This document shows, one piece after another, positions 14,284 through 20,964 of a DNA stretch of 23,489 bases. The translations under genes and the position numbers were made by a program. Within the stretch, counting starts at the first letter, position 1. Each line of letters begins with the position of its first letter. Under the pieces are notes generated by a model. The model was not told the DNA's origin and ran no database searches. It saw only the letters and a list, made by a program, of their open reading frames with translations. Source of the DNA: JBQTIP01 sp052388025 (lineage in GTDB: Bacteria > Actinomycetota > UBA4738 > HRBIN12); NCBI GenBank assembly GCA_052388025.1, contig JBQTIP010000314.1, forward strand, positions 1 through 23,489, given 5' to 3'.

Positions 14284-14376
14284 CCCGCGAAGCTCCGCCG
14301 CCACCTTCGCTGCGGGCTCTCCCGCCAGTACCCGAGCGACGGCCCCCCGCCTGGCACCTTCATCCGCGTCTCCCAC
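14284..14376 (-). pseudogene. helix-turn-helix fragment resembling the start of an IS481-type transposase
   Basis: From GTG 14376, 31 residues: 'DADEGARRGAVARVLAG' leading into 'EPAAKVAAELRG'. This has the look of the first two helices of the homeodomain-like HTH at the N-terminus of IS481/IS3-type transposases ('RR.aV.rVlaGe...aVAaelg'). The recognition helix and catalytic domain do not follow. A set of short repeats and an imperfect inverted repeat lie just upstream, as expected at an IS end. The match is short; another HTH protein is possible. Confidence 0.35.
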
Positions 14377-14384
14377 CGGTACCC

Positions 14385-14412
14385 CCTCCCCCTGGTTGAG
14401 GGGAGAGGGTCG
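14385..14412. repeat. imperfect GC-rich hairpin near the transposase-like fragment
   Basis: A pyrimidine tract CCCCCTCCCCCT is followed after a short loop by AGGGGAGAGGGT, pairing with one bulge. Such stems recur as dispersed repeats in many genomes. It is too imperfect to call as a terminator. Between 14144 and 14565 I see only this, the HTH fragment, the 3x repeat and relic C. Confidence 0.35.
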
Positions 14413-14419
14413 TGGGGGG

Positions 14420-14495
14420 GAACGATGTGGTGCTACAAACCGGGCCTTCTCCGCGGAACGATGTGATGCTATGTACGGCGGAACGATGTGATGCC
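14420..14495. repeat. three short direct repeats (GGAACGATGTGATGCT-like)
   Basis: Copies: AACGATGTGGTGCT at 14421-14434 (preceded by G, one mismatch), GGAACGATGTGATGCT at 14455-14470 and GGAACGATGTGATGCC at 14480-14495. Starts are about 35 and 25 bases apart. They lie between the HTH fragment and relic C and may be remains of an IS terminus with subterminal transposase sites. Confidence 0.6.
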
Positions 14496-14502
14496 AGTTG
14501 TC

Positions 14503-14534
14503 ACCTAGGCCTCGAATCCGTCGGTCGGAGGTTC
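14503..14534 (+). other. tRNA-3'-like relic (copy C)
   Basis: 20 of 21 bases (ATCCG-CGGTCGGAGGTTCG, one difference) match the centre of the tRNA relic at 2643-2689, but the T-arm collapses after that and no 5' half precedes. Its first 26 bases are identical to 18096-18121. Confidence 0.45.
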
Positions 14535-14565
14535 GTACTAGCCCGCCGGGTTCTCCTGGACGCCC

Positions 14566-15918
14566 CTAGCCCTCGACTTCCAGGCGACCGAGGTCGTCGT
14601 CGGTCTCTCGGCGGAGCCACAGCCGGCTCCGTCCGTCCTTGACAGCCACCACCGCCGGCCGACCCACCCGGGTGTAATTGCTGGCCATGGAGTAGCCGTA
14701 GGCCCCGGTGGTGGCCACGGCCAGGAGCTCACCCGCGCGGGTGTCATTGGGAAGTGCGACTTCTCTCGCGAGCACGTCGCCGGACTCGCAGTGCTTGCCG
14801 ACGACCGTCACCTGCTCCGAAGGGCCACCCCGTGGGGGACCGGCCGGCGCGACCGTGTAGCGGGCGCCGTACAGCACCGGGCGGATGTTGTCGGACATCC
14901 CGCCGTCCACGGCAACGAAGGTCCGCACGCCCCGGATCCGCTTCACGGAGCCTACCCGGTACAGGGTCACCACGGCGTTCGCCACTAGGGCCCGGCCGGG
15001 CTCGACCACGACTTCGGCAACCGGGAGGCCCCTCCGCAGCGCCCCCTCCCGGGCCCGCGCGAGCACGGCCCCCGCCACCTCGGCGATGGCGGGCACCGTC
15101 TCGTCGGTGTAGGTGGCCCCGAACCCGCCGCCCACGTCCAGGACCTCGACCTCCACCCCCACGGCGCCGCGGGCCTCCGCGGCGAGATCCAGGAGGACGT
15201 CGACCGTACGTAGGTGGGGTTCGGCTGCGAGGATCTGGGAGCCGACGTGCGCGTGGAGGCCCCGGAACACAAGCGCCCGGGACCCGACGGCGAGCTCGAT
15301 CGCGCGCAGGGCCTCGCCCCCGGCGATGGGCGTCCCGAACTTCGAGTCGAGCTCTCCGGTCTCGATGAAGCTGTGGGTGCCGGCGGCGACCCCGGGGATC
15401 ACCCGGACCAGGACCGGCTGCCGGATGTCCCGTGCGGCGGCGATGCGGTCCAGGCGGGCGATCTCCTCGGGGTTGTCGGCGATGACCAAGCCGATGCGGG
15501 CTTCCACGGCCCGCTCCAGCTCGGCGTCGGACTTGTTGTTGCCGTGGAAGGCGATGGACGAGGGATCGGCCCCGGCGTGCAGGCAGGCCGCGAGCTCTCC
15601 GCCCGAGGCCACCAGGAACCCGAGCCCCTCCTCGGCCGCGATCCGGATGAGGCCGCGGGCGGTGAAGGCCTTCACTGCGTATAGGACCCGCGGGAAGGCC
15701 TCCCGGAAGGCCCGGCAGCGGGACCGGACGTGCTCCTCGTCGACCACGAGGAGCGGCGTGCCGTACTCGGCGGCGAGGTACTCGACGGGGACGTCCGCTA
15801 CCTCCAGGCCCCGAGGCCCGAACCGGGCGCTGTCGGGCCACGGGTCCGGCGTCGAGGACCCCGGTCGCCCCGTCCCTCCGACCGGCCGCGAATGCGTGCC
15901 TGTGTTCGTCTCGCTCAT
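14566..15918 (-). CDS. lysA: diaminopimelate decarboxylase
   Basis: 450 residues, a PLP-dependent fold-III decarboxylase giving L-lysine from meso-diaminopimelate, the last step of lysine synthesis in the cytoplasm. ATG 15918 follows GAGGAGGAGGG. Residues 1-30 are a disordered tail. 'FPRVLYAVKAF' contains the PLP lysine (K83). 'GLHAHVGSQI' and 'DVGGGFGATYTDE' bind the phosphate, 'VVEPGRALVANA' and 'VDGGMSDNIRP' are the later barrel and beta-domain motifs, and 'GKHCESGDVL' has the active-site cysteine from the dimer partner. 'GAYGYSMASNYT' closes the site. Length and motif order are those of LysA. It is divergent from the gltB relic. Its leader contains a small ORF and a terminator, so attenuation is likely. 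Confidence 0.96.
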   Translation of the reverse strand: MSETNTGTHSRPVGGTGRPGSSTPDPWPDSARFGPRGLEVADVPVEYLAAEYGTPLLVVDEEHVRSRCRAFREAFPRVLYAVKAFTARGLIRIAAEEGLGFLVASGGELAACLHAGADPSSIAFHGNNKSDAELERAVEARIGLVIADNPEEIARLDRIAAARDIRQPVLVRVIPGVAAGTHSFIETGELDSKFGTPIAGGEALRAIELAVGSRALVFRGLHAHVGSQILAAEPHLRTVDVLLDLAAEARGAVGVEVEVLDVGGGFGATYTDETVPAIAEVAGAVLARAREGALRRGLPVAEVVVEPGRALVANAVVTLYRVGSVKRIRGVRTFVAVDGGMSDNIRPVLYGARYTVAPAGPPRGGPSEQVTVVGKHCESGDVLAREVALPNDTRAGELLAVATTGAYGYSMASNYTRVGRPAVVAVKDGRSRLWLRRETDDDLGRLEVEG

Positions 15919-15970
15919 GCCCTCCTCCTCGGCAAACGTCCGGCGGCCGCCTCGGCCCGATCCGGACAAA

Positions 15971-15998
15971 CGAAAAACCCTCCGCGGTCGCGAAGGGT
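15971..15998 (-). terminator. intrinsic terminator in the lysA leader
   Basis: On the minus strand ACCCTTCGCG pairs with CGCGGAGGGT (one G-U pair) followed by a run of five T. It stands ~53 bases upstream of lysA ATG, inside the leader rather than after a gene, which indicates attenuation. Confidence 0.8.
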
Positions 15999-16004
15999 CT
16001 GCGG

Positions 16005-16032
16005 CGCGAACGGGCGGCTCTCGCCCGTCGCG
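16005..16032 (-). promoter_or_regulatory. strong hairpin after the lysA leader ORF
   Basis: Arms CGCG-ACGGGCG and CGCCCGT-CGCG with one bulged A and a five-base loop, directly beside the stop of the small leader ORF (16034) and followed by the terminator. A ribosome at the leader stop would overlap it, fitting a pause or anti-terminator role. Confidence 0.5.
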
Positions 16033-16033
16033 C

Positions 16034-16081
16034 CTAGGGGCGCTTGGTCCGAAGCTCGGTCGCCGGGATGTCAGTTCTCAT
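16034..16081 (-). CDS. putative lysA leader peptide, 15 residues, leaderless start
   Basis: ATG 16081 opens MRTDIPATELRTKRP and stops at TAG. The ATG lies at the transcription start predicted from the promoter at 16090-16118, so it would be translated without a ribosome site, as actinobacterial attenuator peptides often are. It contains one lysine codon only; no run of a regulatory codon is seen. Translation is unproven. Confidence 0.4.
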   Translation of the reverse strand: MRTDIPATELRTKRP

Positions 16082-16089
16082 CGGGCGCC

Positions 16090-16118
16090 AGCATGACGGA
16101 CCCTTCCGCCCGCGTCAA
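16090..16118 (-). promoter_or_regulatory. predicted lysA promoter
   Basis: TTGACG (16118 to 16113), a 17-base spacer and CATGCT (16095 to 16090) on the minus strand. Confidence 0.6.
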
Positions 16119-16222
16119 CGCTGGGAGCTGGACTCACCCAGGATGTCCGCGCACCGACCAGCCGGGTGGACCTCTTCGCGTTAAGTCTGGGTTTCATGAT
16201 GCTTCTCGAAGGCGCTCGGCCA

Positions 16223-16250
16223 TTGACACGACCGATCGGGTCCGTAGACT
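16223..16250 (+). promoter_or_regulatory. predicted gltB promoter
   Basis: TTGACA (16223-16228), a 16-base spacer and TAGACT (16245-16250), close to sigma-70 consensus and directed at the gltB relic. Confidence 0.65.
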
Positions 16251-16261
16251 CCCATCCCAAC

Positions 16262-16321
16262 ATGGAGCGCGAGACGCGGATCGTGGTCGGCCAGATCCTG
16301 CCGAAGGCTACGCCCGGATAG
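16262..16321 (+). CDS. putative gltB leader peptide, 19 residues, near-leaderless
   Basis: ATG 16262, five or so bases after the predicted transcription start, encodes MERETRIVVGQILPKATPG and ends TAG. There is no ribosome site. The stop is three bases before a strong hairpin and 29 before a terminator. No codon run is seen. It mirrors the lysA leader. Confidence 0.4.
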   Translation: MERETRIVVGQILPKATPG

Positions 16322-16323
16322 TC

Positions 16324-16350
16324 GCGGCCCGGGCAAGCCGCCCGCGCCGC
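16324..16350 (+). promoter_or_regulatory. strong hairpin after the gltB leader ORF
   Basis: GCGGC-C-CGGGC pairs with GCCCG-C-GCCGC around an AAGCC loop (two 5-bp stems with one C-C mismatch). It starts three bases after the leader stop and ends at the base before the terminator. Confidence 0.55.
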
Positions 16351-16383
16351 AGACCCTTCGCTCGGCGAGGGGTCTTTTCTTTG
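16351..16383 (+). terminator. intrinsic terminator in the gltB leader
   Basis: AGACCCTTCGC and GCGAGGGGTCT form an 11-bp stem (one G-U) with loop TCG, followed by TTTCTTT. It shares the 16-mer GCCGCAGACCCTTCGC with the lysA leader. Confidence 0.85.
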
Positions 16384-16431
16384 GCGGGCTTCCGCGGTGC
16401 TCGGGTTCCGAAAGAAAGGGAGGAAGCCGCG

Positions 16432-17985
16432 TTGGGGTTCCTGGGCAAGGAGCGAGACGCCTGCGGCATCGGGGTGCAGTCGACACCGACGCCAGGACCG
16501 GTGACGGGGCGGGGATCCTGATCCCGCTTCCCCGGCGCTTCCTCGCTCATGAAGGACAGCGTTTGGGCGCGAGCATCGACCCCCAAGAGCTCGGCGTCGC
16601 CGTGGCCTTCGTCTCGGACGATACGTCCGGCGGCGATCTGCACCGCATCGTCGAGGCGGCGGCCGCGGCGGAGGGATTGCGGGTTCCCGGGTGGCGAGAC
16701 GTCCCGATCAAGCCCGAGAGCTTGGCCGACCGTGCCAGGCAGACCATGCCCCGAATCCTGCATGCGTTGCTCCTGCATCCGCCGGGGCTTTCAACTGCCC
16801 GAGCCGAGACGCACGCTCACCGCGCGCGACGGCGCGCCGAACAGCTTGCTAGCGAGGAAGGTCGCCGGATCTACTTCTCCTCGTTCAGCTTCCTCACGCT
16901 CACCTACAAGGCGCTGGTCGCGGCAGACCAGCTCGTGGCGTTCTACCCGGACCTCACCGACGCCATGGTGGAGGCGCCCTTCGCGGTTTTCCACCAGTGC
17001 TACTCGACGAATACGGCACCGACCTGGGAGCGAGCCCAACCCTTCCGGCTGCTCTGCCACAACGGAGAGATCAACACGATCGCAGGCAACGTCCACCGGA
17101 TGCGCTCACACCGGGGCCGGCTGGGCGCGTGGTCCGAGGAAACCCTCGGGCCGCTCGTCGACGAGGCAGGAAGCGACTCGGCGATGCTGGCGCCCTGAGG
17201 GCGCCGCGCTCCTCGAGTACGACACGTTCCTGCTCTTTCGAGTGCCCGGCGGGGTGTTCCTGGACGCGACCTGGGCGGTGGACGAAGGTCCCGCGGGTCT
17301 CCGCGCGGCTCTGGAGGAACTGGCCGGCGCCGGGGTGAGTGCGGCCGAGAGCGGGAGCGGGATCCTCCTGGTCTCGGACGAGGAGGCCGGGCCCGAACGG
17401 GCACCGATCCCCTCGCTCATGGCGGTCGGCGCCCTCAACACGGCTCTCCTGCGCGCCGGGCATCGCACCCGAACCTCGATCGTCGTTCAGGCGGACGACG
17501 CGAGGGAAGCGCACCACTTCGCCTGCCTGCTCGGGTACGGAGCGGAGGCCATCTGTCCTCGGCTCGCTCTCGCGACGGTGGCGGTACTCGCCGCCGAGGG
17601 ACGGGCTCGAGAGACCGGGGTCTCCCAGGCCCTCCTTCACTATCGTTCCGCCGTCGAAGAGGGCGTTCTGAAGATCCTCTCCAAGATGGAATCTCCTGCG
17701 TGGACTCCTACCGGGGGCTCAGATCTTCGACGCGCTGGGGATCGCGTCCGACGTCATCGAGCTGTGCTTCGAAGGCACCATCTCGCCCATCGGGGGGCTT
17801 GGGTTCCGTGAGATCGCCGAGGATGTGCTGTTCCGCCACGGGCGGGCGTACGGCTCGCCAACGCCCAGCCTCGCCAACGCCCAGCCTCGCCAACCCCGGC
17901 TTCGTCAAGTTCCACAAGGGCGGGGAGTACCACGCAACCAACCCGAACGCGGTGCGAGCCCTTCACCTCACCGTCGACCCGGGCC
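16432..17985 (+). pseudogene. gltB: glutamate synthase large subunit, heavily degraded
   Basis: GltB (~1500 residues) makes glutamate from glutamine and 2-oxoglutarate. TTG 16432 after GGGAGG gives 'GFLGKERDACGIG', including the N-terminal nucleophile Cys of the class-II glutaminase. Then ~30 codons are lost with a frameshift near 16475. The next block, 'GDGAGILIPLPRRF' to 'CHNGEINTIAGN' and 'AGSDSAML', is recognisable glutaminase domain. Near 17190 roughly 250 codons are missing. The central domain resumes with 'APIPSLMAVGALNTALLRAG', 'HHFACLLGYGAEAI' and 'VEEGVLKILSKM'. One base is lost at ~17688, after which 'DSYRGAQIFDALGIASDVIE' and 'GTISPIGGLGFREIAEDV' continue. A 16-bp duplication at 17871 shifts frame before 'NPGFVKFHKGGEYHATNPNA'. 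The FMN/Fe-S synthase half and C-terminus are absent. The gene is clearly dead. Confidence 0.92.
17855..17893 (+). repeat. 16-bp tandem duplication inside gltB
   Basis: TCGCCAACGCCCAGCC occurs at 17855-17870 and again at 17871-17886, with a third partial copy to 17893. Removing one copy restores the GltB reading frame. Confidence 0.9.
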
Positions 17986-18095
17986 TTTCTCGGCTGAGGT
18001 CAACGGCCGCCGGCGACGGTGAGTCGGCGGTCAAGGCGGAGTCGTGGCGCGTATCGGCGACATCGGTCAGACCCGCGACACGGCAGGGTCGGTTG

Positions 18096-18121
18096 ACCTA
18101 GGCCTCGAATCCGTCGGTCGG
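18096..18121 (+). other. tRNA-3'-like relic (copy D)
   Basis: 26 bases identical to 14503-14528 (start of relic C) and related to the tRNA relic at 2643 in its last ten or so bases (ATCCG-CGGTCGG). It lies about 110 bp after the last recognisable gltB sequence. Nothing else was seen in 17986-18196. Confidence 0.4.
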
Positions 18122-18196
18122 CCGATGGTGCTACCCATGCGACCCGCGCACCCTAGGAACCGCGGCCACCGAAGCATGGGCAGGAGGGGAAGCGCC

Positions 18197-18844
18197 GTGG
18201 TGCAAGACGTCATCAAGGTCGGGATCGCCGACGATCACCCGCTGGCGCGTCAGGGGCTCGTCCAACTCCTCGAGACCGTGGACGACGTCGTGGTCGTGGG
18301 GGAGGCGTCCGACGGCTCCGAGGCGCTCGAGTTGATGGAGGTGCCGGACGAGGAACCCGACATCATCCTCCTCGACGTCCGGATGCCCGACATCGACGGC
18401 CTCGAGGTGGCCCGCAGGATCGCCGAGCGCCACCCGGACGTCGGGATCATCATGCTCTCCGCCTACGACGACCGGAAGTACATGGAAAGCGCCGTGCGGG
18501 CGGGGGCGCGCGGCTACGTGCTGAAGACGGCCGACGGCGAGAAGCTGATCAGGACCGTGCGGCTGGTTGCGAGCGGTCACATGGTGATCGACCCGCAGCT
18601 CGTCGGGATACTCGGAGAGGGTCTCGACTCGAGGCTCACCGTGTTGAGCCGAGGACTCACCGACAGGGAGCTCGAAGTGCTCGCCCTCCTGGCCGACGGC
18701 TTCACGAACAAGCGGATCGCCGAGCACCTGCGGATCTCCACGAAGACGGTCAACGCGCACCTCGGGCACATCTTCCAGAAGCTCGGGGTCACGGACCGGA
18801 CATCGGCGGTCGCCGCGGCGCTCCGCCGCCGCGTGATCGAATAG
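18197..18844 (+). CDS. NarL/LuxR-family response regulator (orphan)
   Basis: 215 residues from GTG 18197, seven bases after AGGAGGGG; an in-frame ATG at 18176 lies before that ribosome site and is rejected. Receiver domain: acidic pair D12/D13 in 'GIADDHPLARQGLVQLLE', phospho-acceptor Asp60 in 'PDIILLDVRMPDIDGLEVA', Ser88 in 'GIIMLSAYDD' and Lys110 in 'GYVLKTADG'. The LuxR HTH is 'LTDRELEVLALLADGFTNKRI' split as usual before 'ISTKTVNAHLGHIFQKLGV'. No kinase adjoins it. The kinase at 21692-22861 is a HisKA type that normally pairs with other regulators. Its partner and targets are unknown. It lies just after relic D, so its upstream region may be rearranged. Confidence 0.94.
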   Translation: MVQDVIKVGIADDHPLARQGLVQLLETVDDVVVVGEASDGSEALELMEVPDEEPDIILLDVRMPDIDGLEVARRIAERHPDVGIIMLSAYDDRKYMESAVRAGARGYVLKTADGEKLIRTVRLVASGHMVIDPQLVGILGEGLDSRLTVLSRGLTDRELEVLALLADGFTNKRIAEHLRISTKTVNAHLGHIFQKLGVTDRTSAVAAALRRRVIE

Positions 18845-18861
18845 CACTCGCGCAAGTCAGA

Positions 18862-19266
18862 TCATTCGCAGTTGAACTCCTCGCCGGTCCCGCTCCCCTG
18901 GACACAGGTGTCGTTGCCGTCGCCGCCGCCCAGGGTGTCGTTCCCGTTTCCGCCCTTCAGCGTGTCGGCTCCCGCCTCGCCCTGGAGGCCGTCGCGGCCG
19001 TCCGCGCCGTAGAGAGTGTCGGCTCCCGAGCCTCCGCAGACGAGGTCCCTGCCCTCCCTCGCACGGACGACGTCGTCCCCACCCAGGGCGACGATGACGT
19101 CCTTGCCGTCCGTGCCGCGGATCGTGTCCTCGCCCGAGGTGCCGATGATCGTGGCCGTCTTGTCCTGGCACTGCGGCGCGCCACCGCCCTGTGCGGCGGG
19201 CAGCGACGCGGCCGCCAGCAGGCCGACGGAGGCGATCGACATCATCGTGACGCGGCGGATCTTCAT
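18862..19266 (-). CDS. secreted RTX-type calcium-binding repeat protein
   Basis: 134 residues from ATG 19266 (a GTG at 19275 is possible). Residues 1-28, 'MKIRRVTMMSIASVGLLAAA' and on to 'SLPAAQG', form a Sec signal peptide. Residues ~44-125 are about nine tandem nonapeptides of the RTX type G-G-x-G-x-D-x-h-x, for example 'GGSGADTLYGADGRDGL' and 'GGNGNDTLGGGDGNDT', which form a parallel beta-roll with Ca2+ in the turns. Four cysteines (C33, the one in 'DLVCGG', the one in 'NDTCVQ', and the one in 'EFNCE') could lock the ends. Nothing but the roll is present: no enzymatic or adhesin domain. Unlike classical RTX toxins it has a Sec signal, not a C-terminal type I signal. Small actinobacterial proteins of this kind are common; the role is unknown. 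Confidence 0.88.
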   Translation of the reverse strand: MKIRRVTMMSIASVGLLAAASLPAAQGGGAPQCQDKTATIIGTSGEDTIRGTDGKDVIVALGGDDVVRAREGRDLVCGGSGADTLYGADGRDGLQGEAGADTLKGGNGNDTLGGGDGNDTCVQGSGTGEEFNCE

Positions 19267-19291
19267 CGTTCGCACCCCCGAGGAGCGTCGG

Positions 19292-20095
19292 TCACATTCG
19301 CTTCACCCTATCGCGGGCGGGCCGCCACGGCATCGGCTCGACGGCGTCGCCCACCTGTACCCCCCCAGGGGTCTCTACGTCCCCATACATGCCGAAGTTG
19401 ATGTCGCGATCCTCGGTTACGCCACGATATGCGACGATCTGCTTGAGCGTCTCGAAGTCCTTGATCCCGGTCGCCGGGTCCTGCGTCGTCACCACGCACC
19501 TGGGGACCGGGCCGCGCACCCGCACGACGGCCCCACCGACCCGGACCCGGAGGTCGCTCCAGCCGTCCTCCTCATGCGGCGAGCAGCCGTCGATCTCGAT
19601 CAGCATCCGGAACCGCCCGGCGTCCAGCGGCTCGGCGCGCCCGGCCTGCCTGCGCAGCTCCTCGACGGATGCGGTCGACACGAGGGTGACGGGATGTACG
19701 TCCGTGCCGACGGCCGGGGGATCGCAGCGCGCGAGTCTCACGGAGCGCTCCGCGTGTCGTGAGAGCGCCTCCGCCCATGGTCCCTCGAGCAGATGGCTCG
19801 GGACCGTGCGGCCGAAGAAGTTCGTCTCGATGGCCTCCGGTCCCGCCAGAGCGCTTTCCTCAACGACGGGCCCGTCGGGGAAGGCCAGCTTGAGCCGCTC
19901 GGCGTTGGGGTCGTAGTCCGCGACGATCTGGACGAGCGGCCCGCACTTCGACCCCGTCAACAGTCCTCCGTCCTCGCGCACGAAGAAGAACCGGCGATCG
20001 CCCACGGCACCGTGCGGCTCGAGCCGGATCGAGGAGGGGTGGTGCAGCCGGGTGGACTTGACCGGCGTGAACGAGAGGCGCGACACGGTCGGCAT
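19292..20095 (-). CDS. MOSC-domain protein with N-terminal beta-barrel (mARC/YcbX-like)
   Basis: 267 residues from ATG 20095. N-terminal barrel: 'RLSFTPVKSTRLHHPSSIRLE', then 'GDRRFFFVREDGGLLTGSKC' containing the 'GDR.f....' motif. The MOSC domain begins around residue 115: 'VHPVTLVSTASVEELRRQAG', 'LDAGRFRMLIEIDG', and the conserved cysteine loop 'VPRCVVTTQDPATG' whose Cys is the expected molybdenum ligand. The closing 'FGMYGDVETPGGVQVGDAV' is the usual C-terminal strand pair. Members carry sulphur or Mo-cofactor and reduce N-hydroxylated compounds. No ferredoxin domain is fused, so an external electron donor would be needed. The RTX gene follows 25 bases downstream on the same strand. Confidence 0.9.
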   Translation of the reverse strand: MPTVSRLSFTPVKSTRLHHPSSIRLEPHGAVGDRRFFFVREDGGLLTGSKCGPLVQIVADYDPNAERLKLAFPDGPVVEESALAGPEAIETNFFGRTVPSHLLEGPWAEALSRHAERSVRLARCDPPAVGTDVHPVTLVSTASVEELRRQAGRAEPLDAGRFRMLIEIDGCSPHEEDGWSDLRVRVGGAVVRVRGPVPRCVVTTQDPATGIKDFETLKQIVAYRGVTEDRDINFGMYGDVETPGGVQVGDAVEPMPWRPARDRVKRM

Positions 20096-20123
20096 GGGCG
20101 TTCCACGCTATCAGCCGCGCCGC

Positions 20124-20894
20124 TCAGCCGGCGCGAAGGATCTCGAGGTAGAGCGTCTCGGTGTCGGGCGAGGGGCTGGCGCCGAGCTCGTCGGCCAGGA
20201 GCGCCCTGCACCGCTCGAAGGCGCGCAGCGCCTCGGCCGGATTGCCGCCCCCCGCGTGCGCACGCATGAGGAGCTGGTATCCGGTTTCCCGGAACGGCTC
20301 CAGATCGAGTACCTCCTCCGCGTCGCGAGCCGCGAGGGCGTGGTCTCCCTTCCCGATCAGGATCTCGGCGCGGCACTCGAGCGCCCGCACGCGGATGTCC
20401 CTGAGCGCCGCCCGACGGCGCGACGCCCAGGGCCCCTCCTGGCCGGGAAGGAACGGCCGCCTGGTCACCGAGCACGCGACGAGAGCCCAGCCGTTGGCCT
20501 CTCGAGGCCGCCCGGCCCGGAGGGCGCTCTCGGCCCGGTGGACGGCGTCGGCCGCTGCCTCGAGGTCGATCCATGCATCGGTCGGGAGCCGTAGCTGGTA
20601 ACAGCCGAAGGCGCTCTCGATCGACTTCGACGCGTCCAGGCCGGCATCGCCGACCACCGTCCGGAGCCTGCTGACGATGGCGCGGAGCGCCGTGTCCCAT
20701 GCCCTCGTCGCGCGCTCGCCCCAAAGCTCATCCGCGATCTCCTCGTGAGTGACCGCGCGTTCGTGCTCGACGGCGAGCATGGCGAACACGAGCCTCCCCT
20801 GAGGCCCCGGAAATCGCCGCTCGGGGATGAGCAAGCTCCCGCGCTCGAGGCAGACCTTCCCGGCCAGGTAGATGCGAAGGGGCGGTTCACTCAT
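20124..20894 (-). CDS. SARP/AfsR-type regulator: winged-helix plus bacterial transcriptional activator (BTAD) domain
   Basis: 256 residues from ATG 20894. The N-terminus resembles an OmpR/PhoB-type winged helix: 'IYLAGKVCLERGS' as the first strand pair, 'GRLVFAMLAVEHERAVTHEEIADELWG' (the 'rrLLa.La......v....L...lW' motif), and 'RAWDTALRAIVSRLRTVVGD' as recognition helix. Residues ~105-256 are a BTAD made of TPR-like helices: 'WIDLEAAADAVHRAESAL', 'RRAALRDIRVRALECRAEILI', 'AARDAEEVLDLEPFRETGYQLLMRAH', 'PAEALRAFERCRALLADELG'. SARP regulators usually activate secondary-metabolite or stress genes; here no such cluster adjoins. Only a weak ribosome site precedes the ATG. It is divergent from DUF1059 with ~70 bp between. 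Domain calls are good; targets are unknown. Confidence 0.9.
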   Translation of the reverse strand: MSEPPLRIYLAGKVCLERGSLLIPERRFPGPQGRLVFAMLAVEHERAVTHEEIADELWGERATRAWDTALRAIVSRLRTVVGDAGLDASKSIESAFGCYQLRLPTDAWIDLEAAADAVHRAESALRAGRPREANGWALVACSVTRRPFLPGQEGPWASRRRAALRDIRVRALECRAEILIGKGDHALAARDAEEVLDLEPFRETGYQLLMRAHAGGGNPAEALRAFERCRALLADELGASPSPDTETLYLEILRAG

Positions 20895-20964
20895 CACACC
20901 AACATGTCTCCAACGATCCGCCAACGGGCCGGACCTAGTATCCGGCAGGAAAGGAGGTGGGCGC

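Noticed and set aside
14420..14495. CRISPR array
   Set aside because: Only three imperfect copies with 10-20 bp between them, no fixed spacer length, no cas genes in the window.
14754..16096. plus-strand open frames across lysA
   Set aside because: Arginine/proline-rich shadows of lysA with no recognisable domain.
20955..20963. special regulatory motif AAGGAGGTG upstream of DUF1059
   Set aside because: It is a perfect ribosome binding site at normal distance.
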